Positions 53,972 through 62,742 of a stretch of 64,000 nucleotides of DNA are shown in pieces. The first letter of the stretch is position 1, and each line of letters begins with the position of its first letter. The notes below the pieces were generated by a model. It searched no databases. It had not been told where the DNA came from and saw nothing but the letters and a program-made list of their open reading frames with translations. The position numbers and the translations under genes were made by a program. The stretch is from Flavobacterium crassostreae (lineage in GTDB: Bacteria; Bacteroidota; Bacteroidia; Flavobacteriales; Flavobacteriaceae). The stretch is from assembly GCF_001831475.1 (NCBI RefSeq), contig NZ_CP017688.1:248001-312000 (forward strand), read 5' to 3'.

Positions 53972-55102
53972 TTATTGTTTTTTTACGGCTGCACATCCTG
54001 CCATGGTGGTGATTTTTATGGCCTCGGTAGCGGGTAGGCTATCGTTTCTTTTTATGGTTTCGGATACTACGTTTCTGGTTATTTCTTCAAAAACTTTGGC
54101 TACTATGGATTCTGACTGTAACGCTGCTGGACGGCCATAATCTCCGGCTTCTCGTATGGATTGTACGATAGGTACTTCGCCTAGAAAAGGTACTTCTAAA
54201 TCTTGGGCTAGGTTTTGTGCGCCTTGTTGGCCAAAGATATAGTATTTGTTTTCTGGTAATTCTTCGGGCGTGAAGTAGGCCATGTTTTCAATTATTCCTA
54301 ATACTGGGACGTTTATAGCTTCTGACAAGAACATCGAAACCCCTTTTTTGGCATCTGCTAAGGCTACTGCTTGCGGGGTGCTAACGATAACTGCTCCGGT
54401 GATCGGCAAGGATTGCATGATGGACAAATGGATGTCTCCGGTGCCTGGCGGTAGGTCTATTAGCATAAAATCTAGTTCTCCCCAATCGGCATCAAATAGC
54501 ATTTGGTTTAATGCCTTGGATGCCATAGGACCTCTCCATATTACGGCTTGACTTGGTGCTGTAAAAAAGCCTATGGATAGCATTTTGACTTCGTAGCTCT
54601 CTACTGGTTTCATCTTGGATTTTCCGTCTGTGGTAACCGAGATTGGCTTTTCGTTTTCTACATCAAACATAATAGGCATAGAAGGACCATAGATATCTGC
54701 ATCTAGGATACCTACGCTAAAACCCATTTTGGCCAAGGATACGGCTAGGTTTGCGGTAACGGTAGATTTACCTACGCCTCCTTTTCCGGAAGCTACGGCA
54801 ATGATGTTTTTGATACCCGGAATGCTTTTGCCTTTTATTTCTGGCTTTTCGGGGGTTTGTACCTTACTGTTTATTTTGATTTTTGCCTCTGGAGAGACCA
54901 ATTCTAGAATGGTTTTTTTGATGTCTTCTTCTGCACGTTTTTTGATGTGCATTGCTGGGGTATGCAGCACTAGGTCTACTACTACTTCGTCTCCAAAAGT
55001 GATTACGTTTGCTATGGCACCGCTTTCGACCATATTTTTTCCTTCGCCAGCAATAGTAATTGTTTCTAGAGCTTTAAGAATTTCTTTTCTATCTAATTTC
55101 AT
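53972..55102 (-). CDS. Mrp/NBP35-type Fe-S cluster carrier ATPase
   Basis: The 376-residue protein has an N-terminal DUF59/MIP18 domain (residues 1-90, ending VQTPEKP) and a P-loop ATPase. The ATPase has the deviant Walker A IAVASGKGGVGKSTVTANLA (about 101-120), AVIWRGPMASKALNQML, and LIDLPPGTGDIHLSIMQ. It probably carries [4Fe-4S] clusters to apoproteins. The C-terminal Cys in MAGCAAVKKQ is unpaired. The single-domain NifU gene follows on the same strand. Confidence 0.93.
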   Translation of the reverse strand: MKLDRKEILKALETITIAGEGKNMVESGAIANVITFGDEVVVDLVLHTPAMHIKKRAEEDIKKTILELVSPEAKIKINSKVQTPEKPEIKGKSIPGIKNIIAVASGKGGVGKSTVTANLAVSLAKMGFSVGILDADIYGPSMPIMFDVENEKPISVTTDGKSKMKPVESYEVKMLSIGFFTAPSQAVIWRGPMASKALNQMLFDADWGELDFMLIDLPPGTGDIHLSIMQSLPITGAVIVSTPQAVALADAKKGVSMFLSEAINVPVLGIIENMAYFTPEELPENKYYIFGQQGAQNLAQDLEVPFLGEVPIVQSIREAGDYGRPAALQSESIVAKVFEEITRNVVSETIKRNDSLPATEAIKITTMAGCAAVKKQ

Positions 55103-55316
55103 TATAATGGTACTATTATCAATTGGTATTTTGGGTAAAATATTGTATTTATCTAATCTGATTTTAGATTACAAAGATAAAGGATTAAGTTCTTAATTTA
55201 AAGAATTTAAAGTGTATTTATTGCCCGCAGTATTGGGGCTGCTAGCGGCATACGGTATAAAGTAGGATTTTTGGGTTGTTGGCATGTCCTGGGGAGAAGT
55301 ATATGGAGTCTAAAAA

Positions 55317-55646
55317 CTACTCCTGACGTACTTCTGGCTCCCAGAAATGTTTTTTAAAATCCATTATTTGATTGTCAACTACCTCAATCCCTTCGCTTTC
55401 TAATAATTGCTGCATGAGATTGGTTCCGTCAAAATGAATTTTTCCGGTAAGCAATCCGTTGCGATTTACTACTCTATGTGCTGGCACGTCTGCTAGTCCG
55501 TGGGAGGCATTCATTGCCCAACCTACCATTCGGGCGGATCTAGCGGCGCCTAGTGCTTTGGCAATGGCTCCGTAAGAGGTTACTTTGCCAAAAGGGATTT
55601 GACGAGCAATACTATATACTTTTTGAAAAAAATTATCCTCGGCCAT
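55317..55646 (-). CDS. MGMT-like protein with Ala in place of active-site Cys (alkyltransferase-like)
   Basis: The 109-residue protein is the DNA-binding domain of O6-alkylguanine alkyltransferase. FFQKVYSIARQIPFGKVTSYGAIAKAL and ARSARMVGWAMNASHG are typical, with the Arg finger in RSARMVGWAM. The normal PCHRV active site reads VPAHRVVNRNG, so the acceptor Cys is Ala. This defines the alkyltransferase-like (ATL) group, which flags alkylated guanine for nucleotide excision repair. I chose ATG 55646 (MAEDNFFQ); it overlaps neither start nor stop of the upstream LysE-type gene, 11 bases away. Confidence 0.88.
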   Translation of the reverse strand: MAEDNFFQKVYSIARQIPFGKVTSYGAIAKALGAARSARMVGWAMNASHGLADVPAHRVVNRNGLLTGKIHFDGTNLMQQLLESEGIEVVDNQIMDFKKHFWEPEVRQE

Positions 55647-55657
55647 TTTAGGTGTTT

Positions 55658-56293
55658 TTAGTGCAAATACCATCTAATAATATTAAACAAGGTCATAAGA
55701 GCAATAATCCCGGTGATGCTGCCTATTATTAGATTCATGTTTTTTAGGAGGTAATCTGCTTTGTTTTCTATACTTTGAAAAAAACGAATATACACATAGA
55801 ATACTAAGCTTGCGCCCAATACCACACCGCTTACAAAGGTAACTATGGAGCTGGTGTTAAATAAAAACAAATGGTAAGAAGAAAGCGTTATGGTTACAAA
55901 AACGTAGTACGGTATTGGAAAAAAATTTAAAACCGAGAGCAGCATTCCTAAAAAAAAGCGTTTGCGTTTGCTATTTTTGATGATGGTTGTTTTTTTGCGT
56001 TTTGGTTTTTTTGCTATCCACAAAAAATAAATAGCTAAGGCTCCAAAAACACCAAAACCCAGTTCCCGCAATAAGAGAACGATATCTGGCCGTACATTAA
56101 TTATTTCTGCAAATAGAACAGCGCCATAGGTTTGAAAAAAGATAATGATAAGTGCTCCTAGAATAAACCAAAAGGCATTTTTGGGTCCTTCTTTTAAGTT
56201 TACTTTTGCTGCTGTCATATTGATCAATCCAGGTGGAATAATCCCTATCACTGCTGTAATAAAACCAAAAAACAGGGGCGCCATAATGTTCAT
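55658..56293 (-). CDS. LysE-family transporter
   Basis: The 211-residue membrane protein has six predicted helices (about residues 4-24, 38-60, 68-86, 108-132, 140-163 and 182-205). The LysE/RhtB pattern is visible: an N-terminal GxxPPGLINMTAAK-like segment (GIIPPGLINMTAAKVNLKEG) and a GVVLGASLVFYVYIRF later helix. The family exports amino acids or related small molecules. The start could be Met1 or Met4. It is followed at 11 bases by the ATL gene. Confidence 0.82.
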   Translation of the reverse strand: MNIMAPLFFGFITAVIGIIPPGLINMTAAKVNLKEGPKNAFWFILGALIIIFFQTYGAVLFAEIINVRPDIVLLLRELGFGVFGALAIYFLWIAKKPKRKKTTIIKNSKRKRFFLGMLLSVLNFFPIPYYVFVTITLSSYHLFLFNTSSIVTFVSGVVLGASLVFYVYIRFFQSIENKADYLLKNMNLIIGSITGIIALMTLFNIIRWYLH

Positions 56294-56344
56294 CTAATAC
56301 CAATAAATCATTAAAATAAATCTTAATCTTGTTAAAAATACGTT

Positions 56345-57022
56345 TTATTCTTTAATCTTAAACCGAATGTAGGTTATTGCTTTATTAATTTGCAAATATT
56401 GTTTTTCGTAAAAGGTTTGAAATGCAGTAACCTCATGAGGGCTTCCTTCGTTTACGTATACGTTGTGGTTGGCATACAATACCTCATGGCCTTCGCCGTG
56501 GAGCAACCCAAGGGTATATCCGTGCATGAATTCACTATCGGTTTTAAGGTTAACTACGCCGTCTTTTTTGAGTATTTTTTTGTACAATTGCAAAAACTCC
56601 GAATTGGTCATTCGGTGTTTGGTTCTTTTGTATTTGATTTGCGGATCCGGAAAAGTAATCCATATTTCGTCTACTTCGTTTTCTGCAAAAATATGGTTAA
56701 TCAATTCTATTTGGGTTCTAATAAAGGCTACATTGTGCAAACCGGTTTCTACTGCCGTTTTTGCACCACGCCAAAAACGGGCTCCTTTAATATCTATTCC
56801 TACAAAATTTTTGTCTGGATAGGTTTGGGCTAAACCTACAGAGTATTCTCCTTTTCCGCAGCCTAACTCTAATATTAATGGATTGTTATTTTTAAAAAAA
56901 TCGGTATTCCACTTTCCTTTTAAAGGGAACAAATCGCCTACTACCTCTTCTCTGGTTGGTTGAAAAACGTTCGTAAATGTTTCGTTTTCCTTAAATCGTT
57001 TTAACTTATTTTTGCTTCCCAC
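56345..57022 (-). CDS. trmB: tRNA (guanosine(46)-N7)-methyltransferase
   Basis: The 225-residue SAM-dependent enzyme forms m7G46 in tRNA. The SAM site LILELGCGKGEYSVGLAQ (about 48-65) and the conserved EIWITFPDPQIKYKRTKHRMTN (about 118-140, with catalytic residues) are both intact. The ending is EVTAFQTFYEKQYL. A TAnnTTTG element lies 19 bases upstream (57042-57049). Confidence 0.95.
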   Translation of the reverse strand: MGSKNKLKRFKENETFTNVFQPTREEVVGDLFPLKGKWNTDFFKNNNPLILELGCGKGEYSVGLAQTYPDKNFVGIDIKGARFWRGAKTAVETGLHNVAFIRTQIELINHIFAENEVDEIWITFPDPQIKYKRTKHRMTNSEFLQLYKKILKKDGVVNLKTDSEFMHGYTLGLLHGEGHEVLYANHNVYVNEGSPHEVTAFQTFYEKQYLQINKAITYIRFKIKE

Positions 57023-57041
57023 TTTATTTAAAATATTTGGG

Positions 57042-57049
57042 CAAAATTA
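57042..57049 (-). promoter_or_regulatory. -7 element for trmB
   Basis: The minus strand reads TAATTTTG, 19 bases before the trmB start codon. Confidence 0.45.
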
Positions 57050-57125
57050 ACGAAATATAATAAGACCGAAGTGGTTGAGCCTAAAAAATATTTTTTTAAA
57101 ACCATCCAAAGCCCGTAACTGGCTG

Positions 57126-57629
57126 TTATTTTAGCTTTTTTAACAAGTCTTCTTCTAATGGGGTTTTAATTTTAACCACTTCGGAGGTGTTGTCATTGGG
57201 TACAGTCATGGACAAAACGTAGTGCTTTATTTTCCAGGTTTTTCCTGTTTTTAGGAGCACTCCAGAACCACGACATATTTTCATTTGGGTATCTAACAAC
57301 TCATCAAACCAAGCTATTTTTCCGGTTTTATCAAAGTAAATATTTCGTATAATGGCCTTGAAATCCCAGGCTTTTCCTTGATCAAAGTAAGGTTTTGCAT
57401 AGGCTTGAAATGCTGGCTTACTCCAGTTTTCGGTAGCATCAGTACCTATAAAGATTGCATCTTCGGTAAGGCTACCAAAATATGCTTGGTAATCTGCCTG
57501 CGCTGCTGCTTTATGCCAAGCGTCTAGCATCTGATGAATTTTTTCGGACTCAGAGAGCCGTTTGTTGCATTCTGTGCTAAAAGAAGAGAACAGAAAGAAT
57601 ACGGCTAGAAATAAACTGCTGTTTTTCAT
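57126..57629 (-). CDS. Secreted NTF2/SnoaL-like protein
   Basis: The 167-residue protein has a signal peptide (about residues 1-18). The rest is a SnoaL/NTF2-like domain: IHQMLDAWHKAAAQADYQAYFGSLTEDAIFIGTDATENWSKPAFQAYAKPY is typical of the calcium/calmodulin-kinase-association or DUF4440-like branch. FDEL and the YVLSMTVPNDN end support this. The function is unknown, and such domains often bind small ligands. A TATCTTTG element is 50 bases upstream on the minus strand (57679-57686). Confidence 0.8.
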   Translation of the reverse strand: MKNSSLFLAVFFLFSSFSTECNKRLSESEKIHQMLDAWHKAAAQADYQAYFGSLTEDAIFIGTDATENWSKPAFQAYAKPYFDQGKAWDFKAIIRNIYFDKTGKIAWFDELLDTQMKICRGSGVLLKTGKTWKIKHYVLSMTVPNDNTSEVVKIKTPLEEDLLKKLK

Positions 57630-57678
57630 GATTTAAATTTATAAATACAACTAATGAGTGCTTTTTGCTGCTTTTTGA

Positions 57679-57686
57679 CAAAGATA
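57679..57686 (-). promoter_or_regulatory. -7 element for the SnoaL-like gene
   Basis: The minus strand reads TATCTTTG (TAnnTTTG), 50 bases before the start codon. Confidence 0.45.
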
Positions 57687-57782
57687 GCTTTTAGTTGTTA
57701 CGTAATTTTATAGCGCTAAAAATAGGGAACTAATTGTCTATTTAGTGTATTTTTACAACACTTTATTCTTTTTTTTAAAATT

Positions 57783-59375
57783 ATGAACATGAAAAAATAT
57801 CCTATTTATTTAATGTTATTCCTTTGGTTGTTTTTAATTGTTTTTGCCTCGTGCAAAAAAAAAACAAATCCAGTTCTAGCGGCTCAAGCATCTGTTGCCA
57901 AGATAGACTCTAGCAAATTTCCGTTTGACAGTACCCAAGTAGCCGCTTTCTTTGATAGCCATCCGTTATTAAAAAAATACCAACCGGATGTTAAAAATCT
58001 GTACCAAAAACAGGGCTATCACTATGTATGGCATACGGAAAATGGAATTAATGAATTTGCAAATGTTATACACAACAAAATCAACAACCTTGGCCAAGAA
58101 GGGATCCTTGCTAAAATTCCGTACAAGCCAGAATTTGATCTAATCTATGAAGTTGCTAAAGATTCCAAACAACCCAATAGTAACGCCGAATTACTCACCA
58201 CGGCCTTATACTTTTTTTATATTGACAAGGTGTACCATGGTTTGGACACCGCAAAATCGGAGGAGATGGAATGGTTCTTGCCTCGAGAAAAACAATCCTA
58301 TGAGATGTATACGGATTCTTTGCTGGTAGATTTAACCCAAATTAAAAAGGACAAAAAAAACTTGTTTGGCCAATATTATTTACTCAAAGAGTATCTTAAA
58401 AAATACCGAAAAATAGAACAAAATGGTGGTTGGGATAGTATTGTAATGCCTGCCAACAAAAGAACACTGCAAGAAGGAGATAGCGCTCAAGCCATAGTCC
58501 AACTTAGAAACCGATTGTATGCCACTGGAGAGATAACAACAAATTCTAAAAGTGCAGTTTATGATGCCGCTTTGGCAAAGGGAGTTTTGCAATTCAAAAA
58601 AAGCCGAGGCAATAACCCTACTACCCTTGTTTCGGCCACAAATATTAAGGATTTAAATACTCCAGTTACTGCATTAATAAAAACCATTGTGGTAAATATG
58701 GAACGCTGTAGATGGATTTCAAAAAACATTGCGCAAGCCAACGAATTAATTGCGGTAAACATTCCTGCGTACGAGCTTACGTATATCAAAAACAAAAAAG
58801 TGGTACTGACCTCTAATGTGGTTGTAGGCAAAACACTCAACAAAACCGTTATTTTTAGCGCCCCCATGAAGTATATTGTTTTTAGCCCTTATTGGAATGT
58901 CCCAAATAGCATTATTCAAAAAGAGATTTTGCCTGCCATGAAAAAGAACCGTAACTATCTGGCCAAGCATAATATGGAATGGAATAACGGCAGAATCAGA
59001 CAAAAACCTGGGCCTCGAAATTCTTTGGGTCTTGTTAAGTTTTTGTTTCCGAACTCTAATGCTATCTACCTGCACGATACGCCATCCAAACATCTTTTTA
59101 GCAGAGAAAAAAGAGCTTTTAGCCACGGCTGTATTAGGGTTGAAAAACCGACTCAGCTTGCCAACAAAATCATGGAGGAAGACACCAACTGGACACCCGA
59201 AAAAGTGGATCAAGCCATGCATAGTGGCAAAGAAACGTGGTATACTCTAAAAAACAAGATACCTGTTTTTATTGGTTATTTTACGTCTTGGGTAGATTCT
59301 GAGGGTACGTTACATTTTTATGAGGATGTTTATAATAGAGACGCACCATTGGCTGCTTTGTTGTTTGAAGAATAA
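57783..59375 (+). CDS. L,D-transpeptidase lipoprotein (YcbB/LdtD-like)
   Basis: The 530-residue protein has a lipobox VFASC (Cys24 from the first Met; Met3 is the likelier start). A scaffold domain (about residues 40-220), a peptidoglycan-binding repeat (about 238-290, AIVQLRNRLYATGE) and a YkuD catalytic domain (about 320-480) follow. The active site is the SHGCIRVEKP motif with the catalytic Cys. The family makes 3-3 crosslinks between meso-diaminopimelate residues or attaches proteins to peptidoglycan. It ends in a terminator and is monocistronic. Confidence 0.9.
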   Translation: MNMKKYPIYLMLFLWLFLIVFASCKKKTNPVLAAQASVAKIDSSKFPFDSTQVAAFFDSHPLLKKYQPDVKNLYQKQGYHYVWHTENGINEFANVIHNKINNLGQEGILAKIPYKPEFDLIYEVAKDSKQPNSNAELLTTALYFFYIDKVYHGLDTAKSEEMEWFLPREKQSYEMYTDSLLVDLTQIKKDKKNLFGQYYLLKEYLKKYRKIEQNGGWDSIVMPANKRTLQEGDSAQAIVQLRNRLYATGEITTNSKSAVYDAALAKGVLQFKKSRGNNPTTLVSATNIKDLNTPVTALIKTIVVNMERCRWISKNIAQANELIAVNIPAYELTYIKNKKVVLTSNVVVGKTLNKTVIFSAPMKYIVFSPYWNVPNSIIQKEILPAMKKNRNYLAKHNMEWNNGRIRQKPGPRNSLGLVKFLFPNSNAIYLHDTPSKHLFSREKRAFSHGCIRVEKPTQLANKIMEEDTNWTPEKVDQAMHSGKETWYTLKNKIPVFIGYFTSWVDSEGTLHFYEDVYNRDAPLAALLFEE

Positions 59376-59407
59376 ACACCTATTATATTTCATTTTGGAT
59401 CAGCACT

Positions 59408-59440
59408 AAAAAGGCCGCTATTTAGAAATAGCGGCCTTTT
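59408..59440 (+). terminator. Terminator of the L,D-transpeptidase gene
   Basis: AAAAGGCCGCTATTT pairs with AAATAGCGGCCTTTT, with a tiny loop, 33 bases after the stop. It may also serve the convergent hibernation-factor gene. Confidence 0.88.
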
Positions 59441-59467
59441 GATTTTATAGAATTTGTCTGCTTGTTG

Positions 59468-59782
59468 TTAGAATGCTTTTTGTTTTTCAAAAGTAGTCGC
59501 TAGGGTTTTCTTGATTTTGTCTAACGCACCTCTAAAGGCTTTTTCTACGGTGTCTGCATACTCTGTAACTACTACTGGTTGTAGTTTTGCAGGACGCACT
59601 TCTATCAAACAACGTTTGTCATTGACTCCTGGTTTGGCACTATTTTCATCACCTACGTGAACCTCAACGCGGGTGATTTTGTCTTCAAATCGTGCTAATG
59701 CAGTTTCTAGTTCTGAAGCAAAGTATGCTTCTACTCTTTGGTGTCCTTCAATATTGTTGTCGGTGTTAAATTGTATTTTCAT
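59468..59782 (-). CDS. Ribosome hibernation promotion factor/RaiA family protein
   Basis: The 104-residue protein matches the short HPF/RaiA fold, with KIQFNTDNNIEGHQRVEAYFASELETALARFEDKITRVEVHVGDEN, then KRCLIEVRP and EKAFRGALDKIKKTL. It binds the decoding centre of the 30S subunit in stationary phase. Only the N-terminal domain is present (short form). The -7 element at 59809 suggests its own promoter. Confidence 0.9.
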   Translation of the reverse strand: MKIQFNTDNNIEGHQRVEAYFASELETALARFEDKITRVEVHVGDENSAKPGVNDKRCLIEVRPAKLQPVVVTEYADTVEKAFRGALDKIKKTLATTFEKQKAF

Positions 59783-59808
59783 GGTGTTTTATGTATTTTA
59801 GATTATCT

Positions 59809-59816
59809 CAAAGTTA
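59809..59816 (-). promoter_or_regulatory. -7 element for the hibernation-factor gene
   Basis: The minus strand reads TAACTTTG, 26 bases before the start at 59782. Confidence 0.5.
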
Positions 59817-59921
59817 ACGAACAACTTTCCAAAAAACGAAGGAATTAGTATAATTTTATGAAATAAACGCAATTGCAAAATAGAGCGCATTTAGACCTCT
59901 TGGTTTGTTATGAATGCTACT

Positions 59922-59993
59922 CCCTAGCCCTGATGGAAGCGGCATCCTTTTGCTTTTTGGTTTAAAAAGCAAAAGATATAGCGCACAGCAGGT
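59922..59993. repeat. Interspersed hairpin repeat, copy C
   Basis: This element reads CCCTAGCCCTGATGGAAGCG, then GCATCCTTTTGC, followed by the pairing arm GCAAAAGATATAGCGCACAG and GCAGG. The hairpin 59944-59977 has arms ATCCTTTTGCTTTTT and AAAAAGCAAAAGAT with one unpaired C, the same asymmetry as copy A. The left flank GATGGAAGCGGCATCC aligns with GATAGTAACGAAAATCC of copy A. I recall near-identical elements being very frequent in Flavobacterium genomes. Confidence 0.7.
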
Positions 59994-60005
59994 ATCTGCT
60001 CCAAA

Positions 60006-62120
60006 TTATTGTTTGGGTAGGGATTCAATACCCATGTTGTATAGAGCAAAGGCTTGGATGTCTACATTTTCTTGAATGGTGGCTGCTACTGATTTTCCGG
60101 CACCGTGGCCTGCTTTGACATCAATACGGATCAGGGTAGGACGGGATCCGGTTTGTTTTTCTTGCAATGCTGCTGCAAATTTAAAACTGTGGGCTGGCAC
60201 TACTCTATCGTCGTGGTCGCCAGTGGTGATCATGGTGGCGGGATATTGGATGCCGGGCTTGACGTTATGCACCGGCGAATAGCCTTGGAGGTATTGGAAC
60301 ATTTCGGGGCTGTCTTGGGCGGTTCCGTAGTCATAGGCCCATCCTGCGCCTGCGGTAAAGCTATTGTAGCGCAACATATCCATAACTCCTACCGCTGGAA
60401 GGGCTACTTGCATTAAATCTGGGCGTTGGGTCATGGTGGCTCCTACTAATAAACCGCCGTTGGAACCGCCTCGGATGGCCAAGAATTGGGTCGAGGTGTA
60501 TTTTTGAGCTATTAAATATTCGGCGGCGGCAATGAAATCATCAAATACATTTTGTTTTTGCATTTTGGTGCCTGCATCGTGCCATTTTTTTCCGTATTCT
60601 CCTCCTCCTCTTAGATTAGGAACGGCATAAATACCGCCATTTTCCATCCAAATGGCGTTGGATATGCTAAAACTTGGCGTTAAACTGACATTGAATCCGC
60701 CGTAGGCATACAGCATGGTTGGATTTTTCCCGTTCAATTGAAGGCCTTTTTTGTAGGTAATAAGCATGGGTATTTTGGTGCCGTCTTTGGAGGTATAAAA
60801 TATTTGTTTTGAGGTGTACTTTTGGGTATTGAAGTCAATGTTTGGCTTGGCGTAGAGGGTGGATTTTCCAGTTTTGGGATCTAGGGCGTAGATGGTGGTT
60901 GGGGTGGTGTAATTTGTAAATGAATAATATAGAGTGGTATCGGTTTTTTTTCCTGCAAAACCTGTTGCGGTTCCTACGGCTGGCAATTGGATTTCGCGAA
61001 GCATTTTTCCCGAAAAATCGTATTGTTGCACCATCGAAACGGCATCTTTCATGTAGGTAGCAAATAAAAATCCGGCTCCGGTTGAAGGCGAGAGTACATG
61101 GTTGGTCTCTGGGATGAGCGTTACCCAGTTTGCGAGGGTTGGTTGGCTAAAATCTGCCGTTACGATGCGCTTGTTAGGCGCTTGGTAGTCTGTTTCGATA
61201 TATAATTTATTGCCTTTTGTGGTCAGGATGCTGTGGTCATTATTAAAATCTTCTACGAGGGTTACAATTGGACTGTTGGGGGTTTGGAGGCTTTGCAAAT
61301 AGAGCGCGTTGCCATAGGTAGAATTTGCCGCCGAAATGACTAGATAAGCGCCGTCTTCGGTGACAGAACCGCCAATGTAGCGCCATTTTTGGTTTGCTCC
61401 AAAAATTACTGGATCGTTTTTTTGAGCGGTTCCGAGTTTATGATAGTATAGTTTGTGTTGGTCTGTTTTTGCCGAAAGTTCGCTGCCTTTTGGTTTTTGG
61501 TAGCTTGAATAATAAAATCCTTCGTTTCCTCTCCAAGATAATCCGCTAAATTTAATATCCACAAGGGTGTCTTCAAGAACTCTTTTGGACAAGGCATCTA
61601 GGATGATTACTTTGCGCCAATCACTACCTCCTTCTGAAATTGCATAGGCTACTTTTGAGCCGTCTTTAGAAAATTCAAGCCCTGCCAGTGAGGTGGTGCC
61701 GTCTTTGGAAAAGGTATTGGGATCTAAGAATACTTCTTGTTTACCGGAGGCGTCTTTTCGGTACACTACGGACTGATTTTGTAATCCGTTGTTTTTATAA
61801 AAATAAGTGAAATTTCCTTCTTGAAATGGGGCACTTAATTTTTCATAGTTCCAGAGTTTTTCCATTCGGGTTTTTAATGCTTCCCGAAAAGGAATTGGAT
61901 CTAGATACGCTTGCGTTACTTTGTTTTGTGCTTGTACCCAAGCGGCTGTTTCTTCAGAGCGATCGTCTTCTAACCAACGGTAGGGATCTGCAACTTCGGT
62001 ACCAAAATAAGTATCTACCACCTGCCCTTTTGGGGTTGCGGGATAGTGTAGCGGTTTGGGGTTTTGTCCAAAAGCGACTATTGTAGGAAATACTGCCATT
62101 ATTAAAATTATTTTTTTCAT
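60006..62120 (-). CDS. Prolyl oligopeptidase family serine peptidase
   Basis: The 704-residue protein has a signal peptide ending VAFGQ (about 19), so it is periplasmic or exported. A seven-bladed propeller covers about residues 70-420 and the peptidase domain about 440-704. The catalytic Ser is in IRGGSNGGLLVGA, Asp in TGDHDDRVVP and His in KAGHGAGKS. The beginning YPATPKGQVVDTYFGTEVADPYRWLEDDRSEETAAWVQAQN is diagnostic for S9A prolyl oligopeptidase, which cuts short proline-containing peptides. There is no T9SS C-terminal domain. Confidence 0.94.
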   Translation of the reverse strand: MKKIILIMAVFPTIVAFGQNPKPLHYPATPKGQVVDTYFGTEVADPYRWLEDDRSEETAAWVQAQNKVTQAYLDPIPFREALKTRMEKLWNYEKLSAPFQEGNFTYFYKNNGLQNQSVVYRKDASGKQEVFLDPNTFSKDGTTSLAGLEFSKDGSKVAYAISEGGSDWRKVIILDALSKRVLEDTLVDIKFSGLSWRGNEGFYYSSYQKPKGSELSAKTDQHKLYYHKLGTAQKNDPVIFGANQKWRYIGGSVTEDGAYLVISAANSTYGNALYLQSLQTPNSPIVTLVEDFNNDHSILTTKGNKLYIETDYQAPNKRIVTADFSQPTLANWVTLIPETNHVLSPSTGAGFLFATYMKDAVSMVQQYDFSGKMLREIQLPAVGTATGFAGKKTDTTLYYSFTNYTTPTTIYALDPKTGKSTLYAKPNIDFNTQKYTSKQIFYTSKDGTKIPMLITYKKGLQLNGKNPTMLYAYGGFNVSLTPSFSISNAIWMENGGIYAVPNLRGGGEYGKKWHDAGTKMQKQNVFDDFIAAAEYLIAQKYTSTQFLAIRGGSNGGLLVGATMTQRPDLMQVALPAVGVMDMLRYNSFTAGAGWAYDYGTAQDSPEMFQYLQGYSPVHNVKPGIQYPATMITTGDHDDRVVPAHSFKFAAALQEKQTGSRPTLIRIDVKAGHGAGKSVAATIQENVDIQAFALYNMGIESLPKQ

Positions 62121-62297
62121 TATGGTTGGTTTTTTGGTTGGTTACAAAAATACGAAAACAGTTGCATTTTTTAAGACGGTAGCGATGCGGTCTTTTTATT
62201 TTAAATACAAGAACAAGGATTGCGCTTTGTTACTAGCTGTTTTATCTTTGTTTGGTTTTTATAAAAAATACTATAGGCATTTTGTTGGTATAAAAAA

Positions 62298-62328
62298 GCC
62301 CCCAAAAAGTAAATTACTATTTGGGGGC
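62298..62328 (-). terminator. Terminator of the sprA-gcvH-vanZ run
   Basis: GCCCCCAAA pairs with TTTGGGGGC around an AT-rich loop, with a T-run on the minus strand. It lies 28 bases after the VanZ stop. The same stem core (CCCCCAAA) is used in the pdhC terminator. Confidence 0.85.
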
Positions 62329-62355
62329 GGTCTAAAAATAGACGGTTTTTTTTTA

Positions 62356-62742
62356 TTATTTGTTTGTGTTCTGCAATTTAATTTTATCATAAAGCAACAC
62401 CAACAACACCGCTAAGATAGCACCAAAAATATTAGCCAAAACATCTAAGGCATCTGCATGACGGGTAGTTGTAAGCCGTAGCTGTAGCATTTCTATCAGG
62501 ATTCCAAAAAAAACAGAAAACACAAAAGAAACCAACAGAGGTTTATATTTATTAGCATTATTTATTTGAGTTCTAAAAAACAAAACCCAAAGTAATGTAA
62601 ACACAAAATGAAAAAATGCATGTATATATTTATCTAAATTTGCAATGGTTATCACCGGGAGGTTTGTGCTTTGGGTTAAGCACAAAAACAAGACAATTCC
62701 GGACCAGAGTATTGCAATTAAAAAAAAACATAATTTACGCAC
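62356..62742 (-). CDS. VanZ-family membrane protein
   Basis: The 128-residue protein has four membrane helices (about residues 4-22, 32-52, 65-85 and 100-118). The VanZ pattern is [18 protein letters not shown] and [34 protein letters not shown]. No ATG is available; I chose the GTG at 62742 (next codon CGT), with the TTG at 62745 as alternative. The start lies within the end of gcvH (8-base overlap), so it is translationally coupled. The function of VanZ-like proteins outside glycopeptide resistance is unclear. Confidence 0.85.
   Translation of the reverse strand: MRKLCFFLIAILWSGIVLFLCLTQSTNLPVITIANLDKYIHAFFHFVFTLLWVLFFRTQINNANKYKPLLVSFVFSVFFGILIEMLQLRLTTTRHADALDVLANIFGAILAVLLVLLYDKIKLQNTNK

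Noticed and set aside
53972..55196. Plus-strand open frames opposite the Mrp gene, extending into its upstream region
   Set aside because: They follow the codon bias of Mrp on the other strand and encode no recognisable protein.
62056..62415. 119-codon plus-strand frame over the prolyl oligopeptidase start and the terminator
   Set aside because: It crosses a terminator hairpin and two opposite genes, with Lys/Phe-rich random composition.
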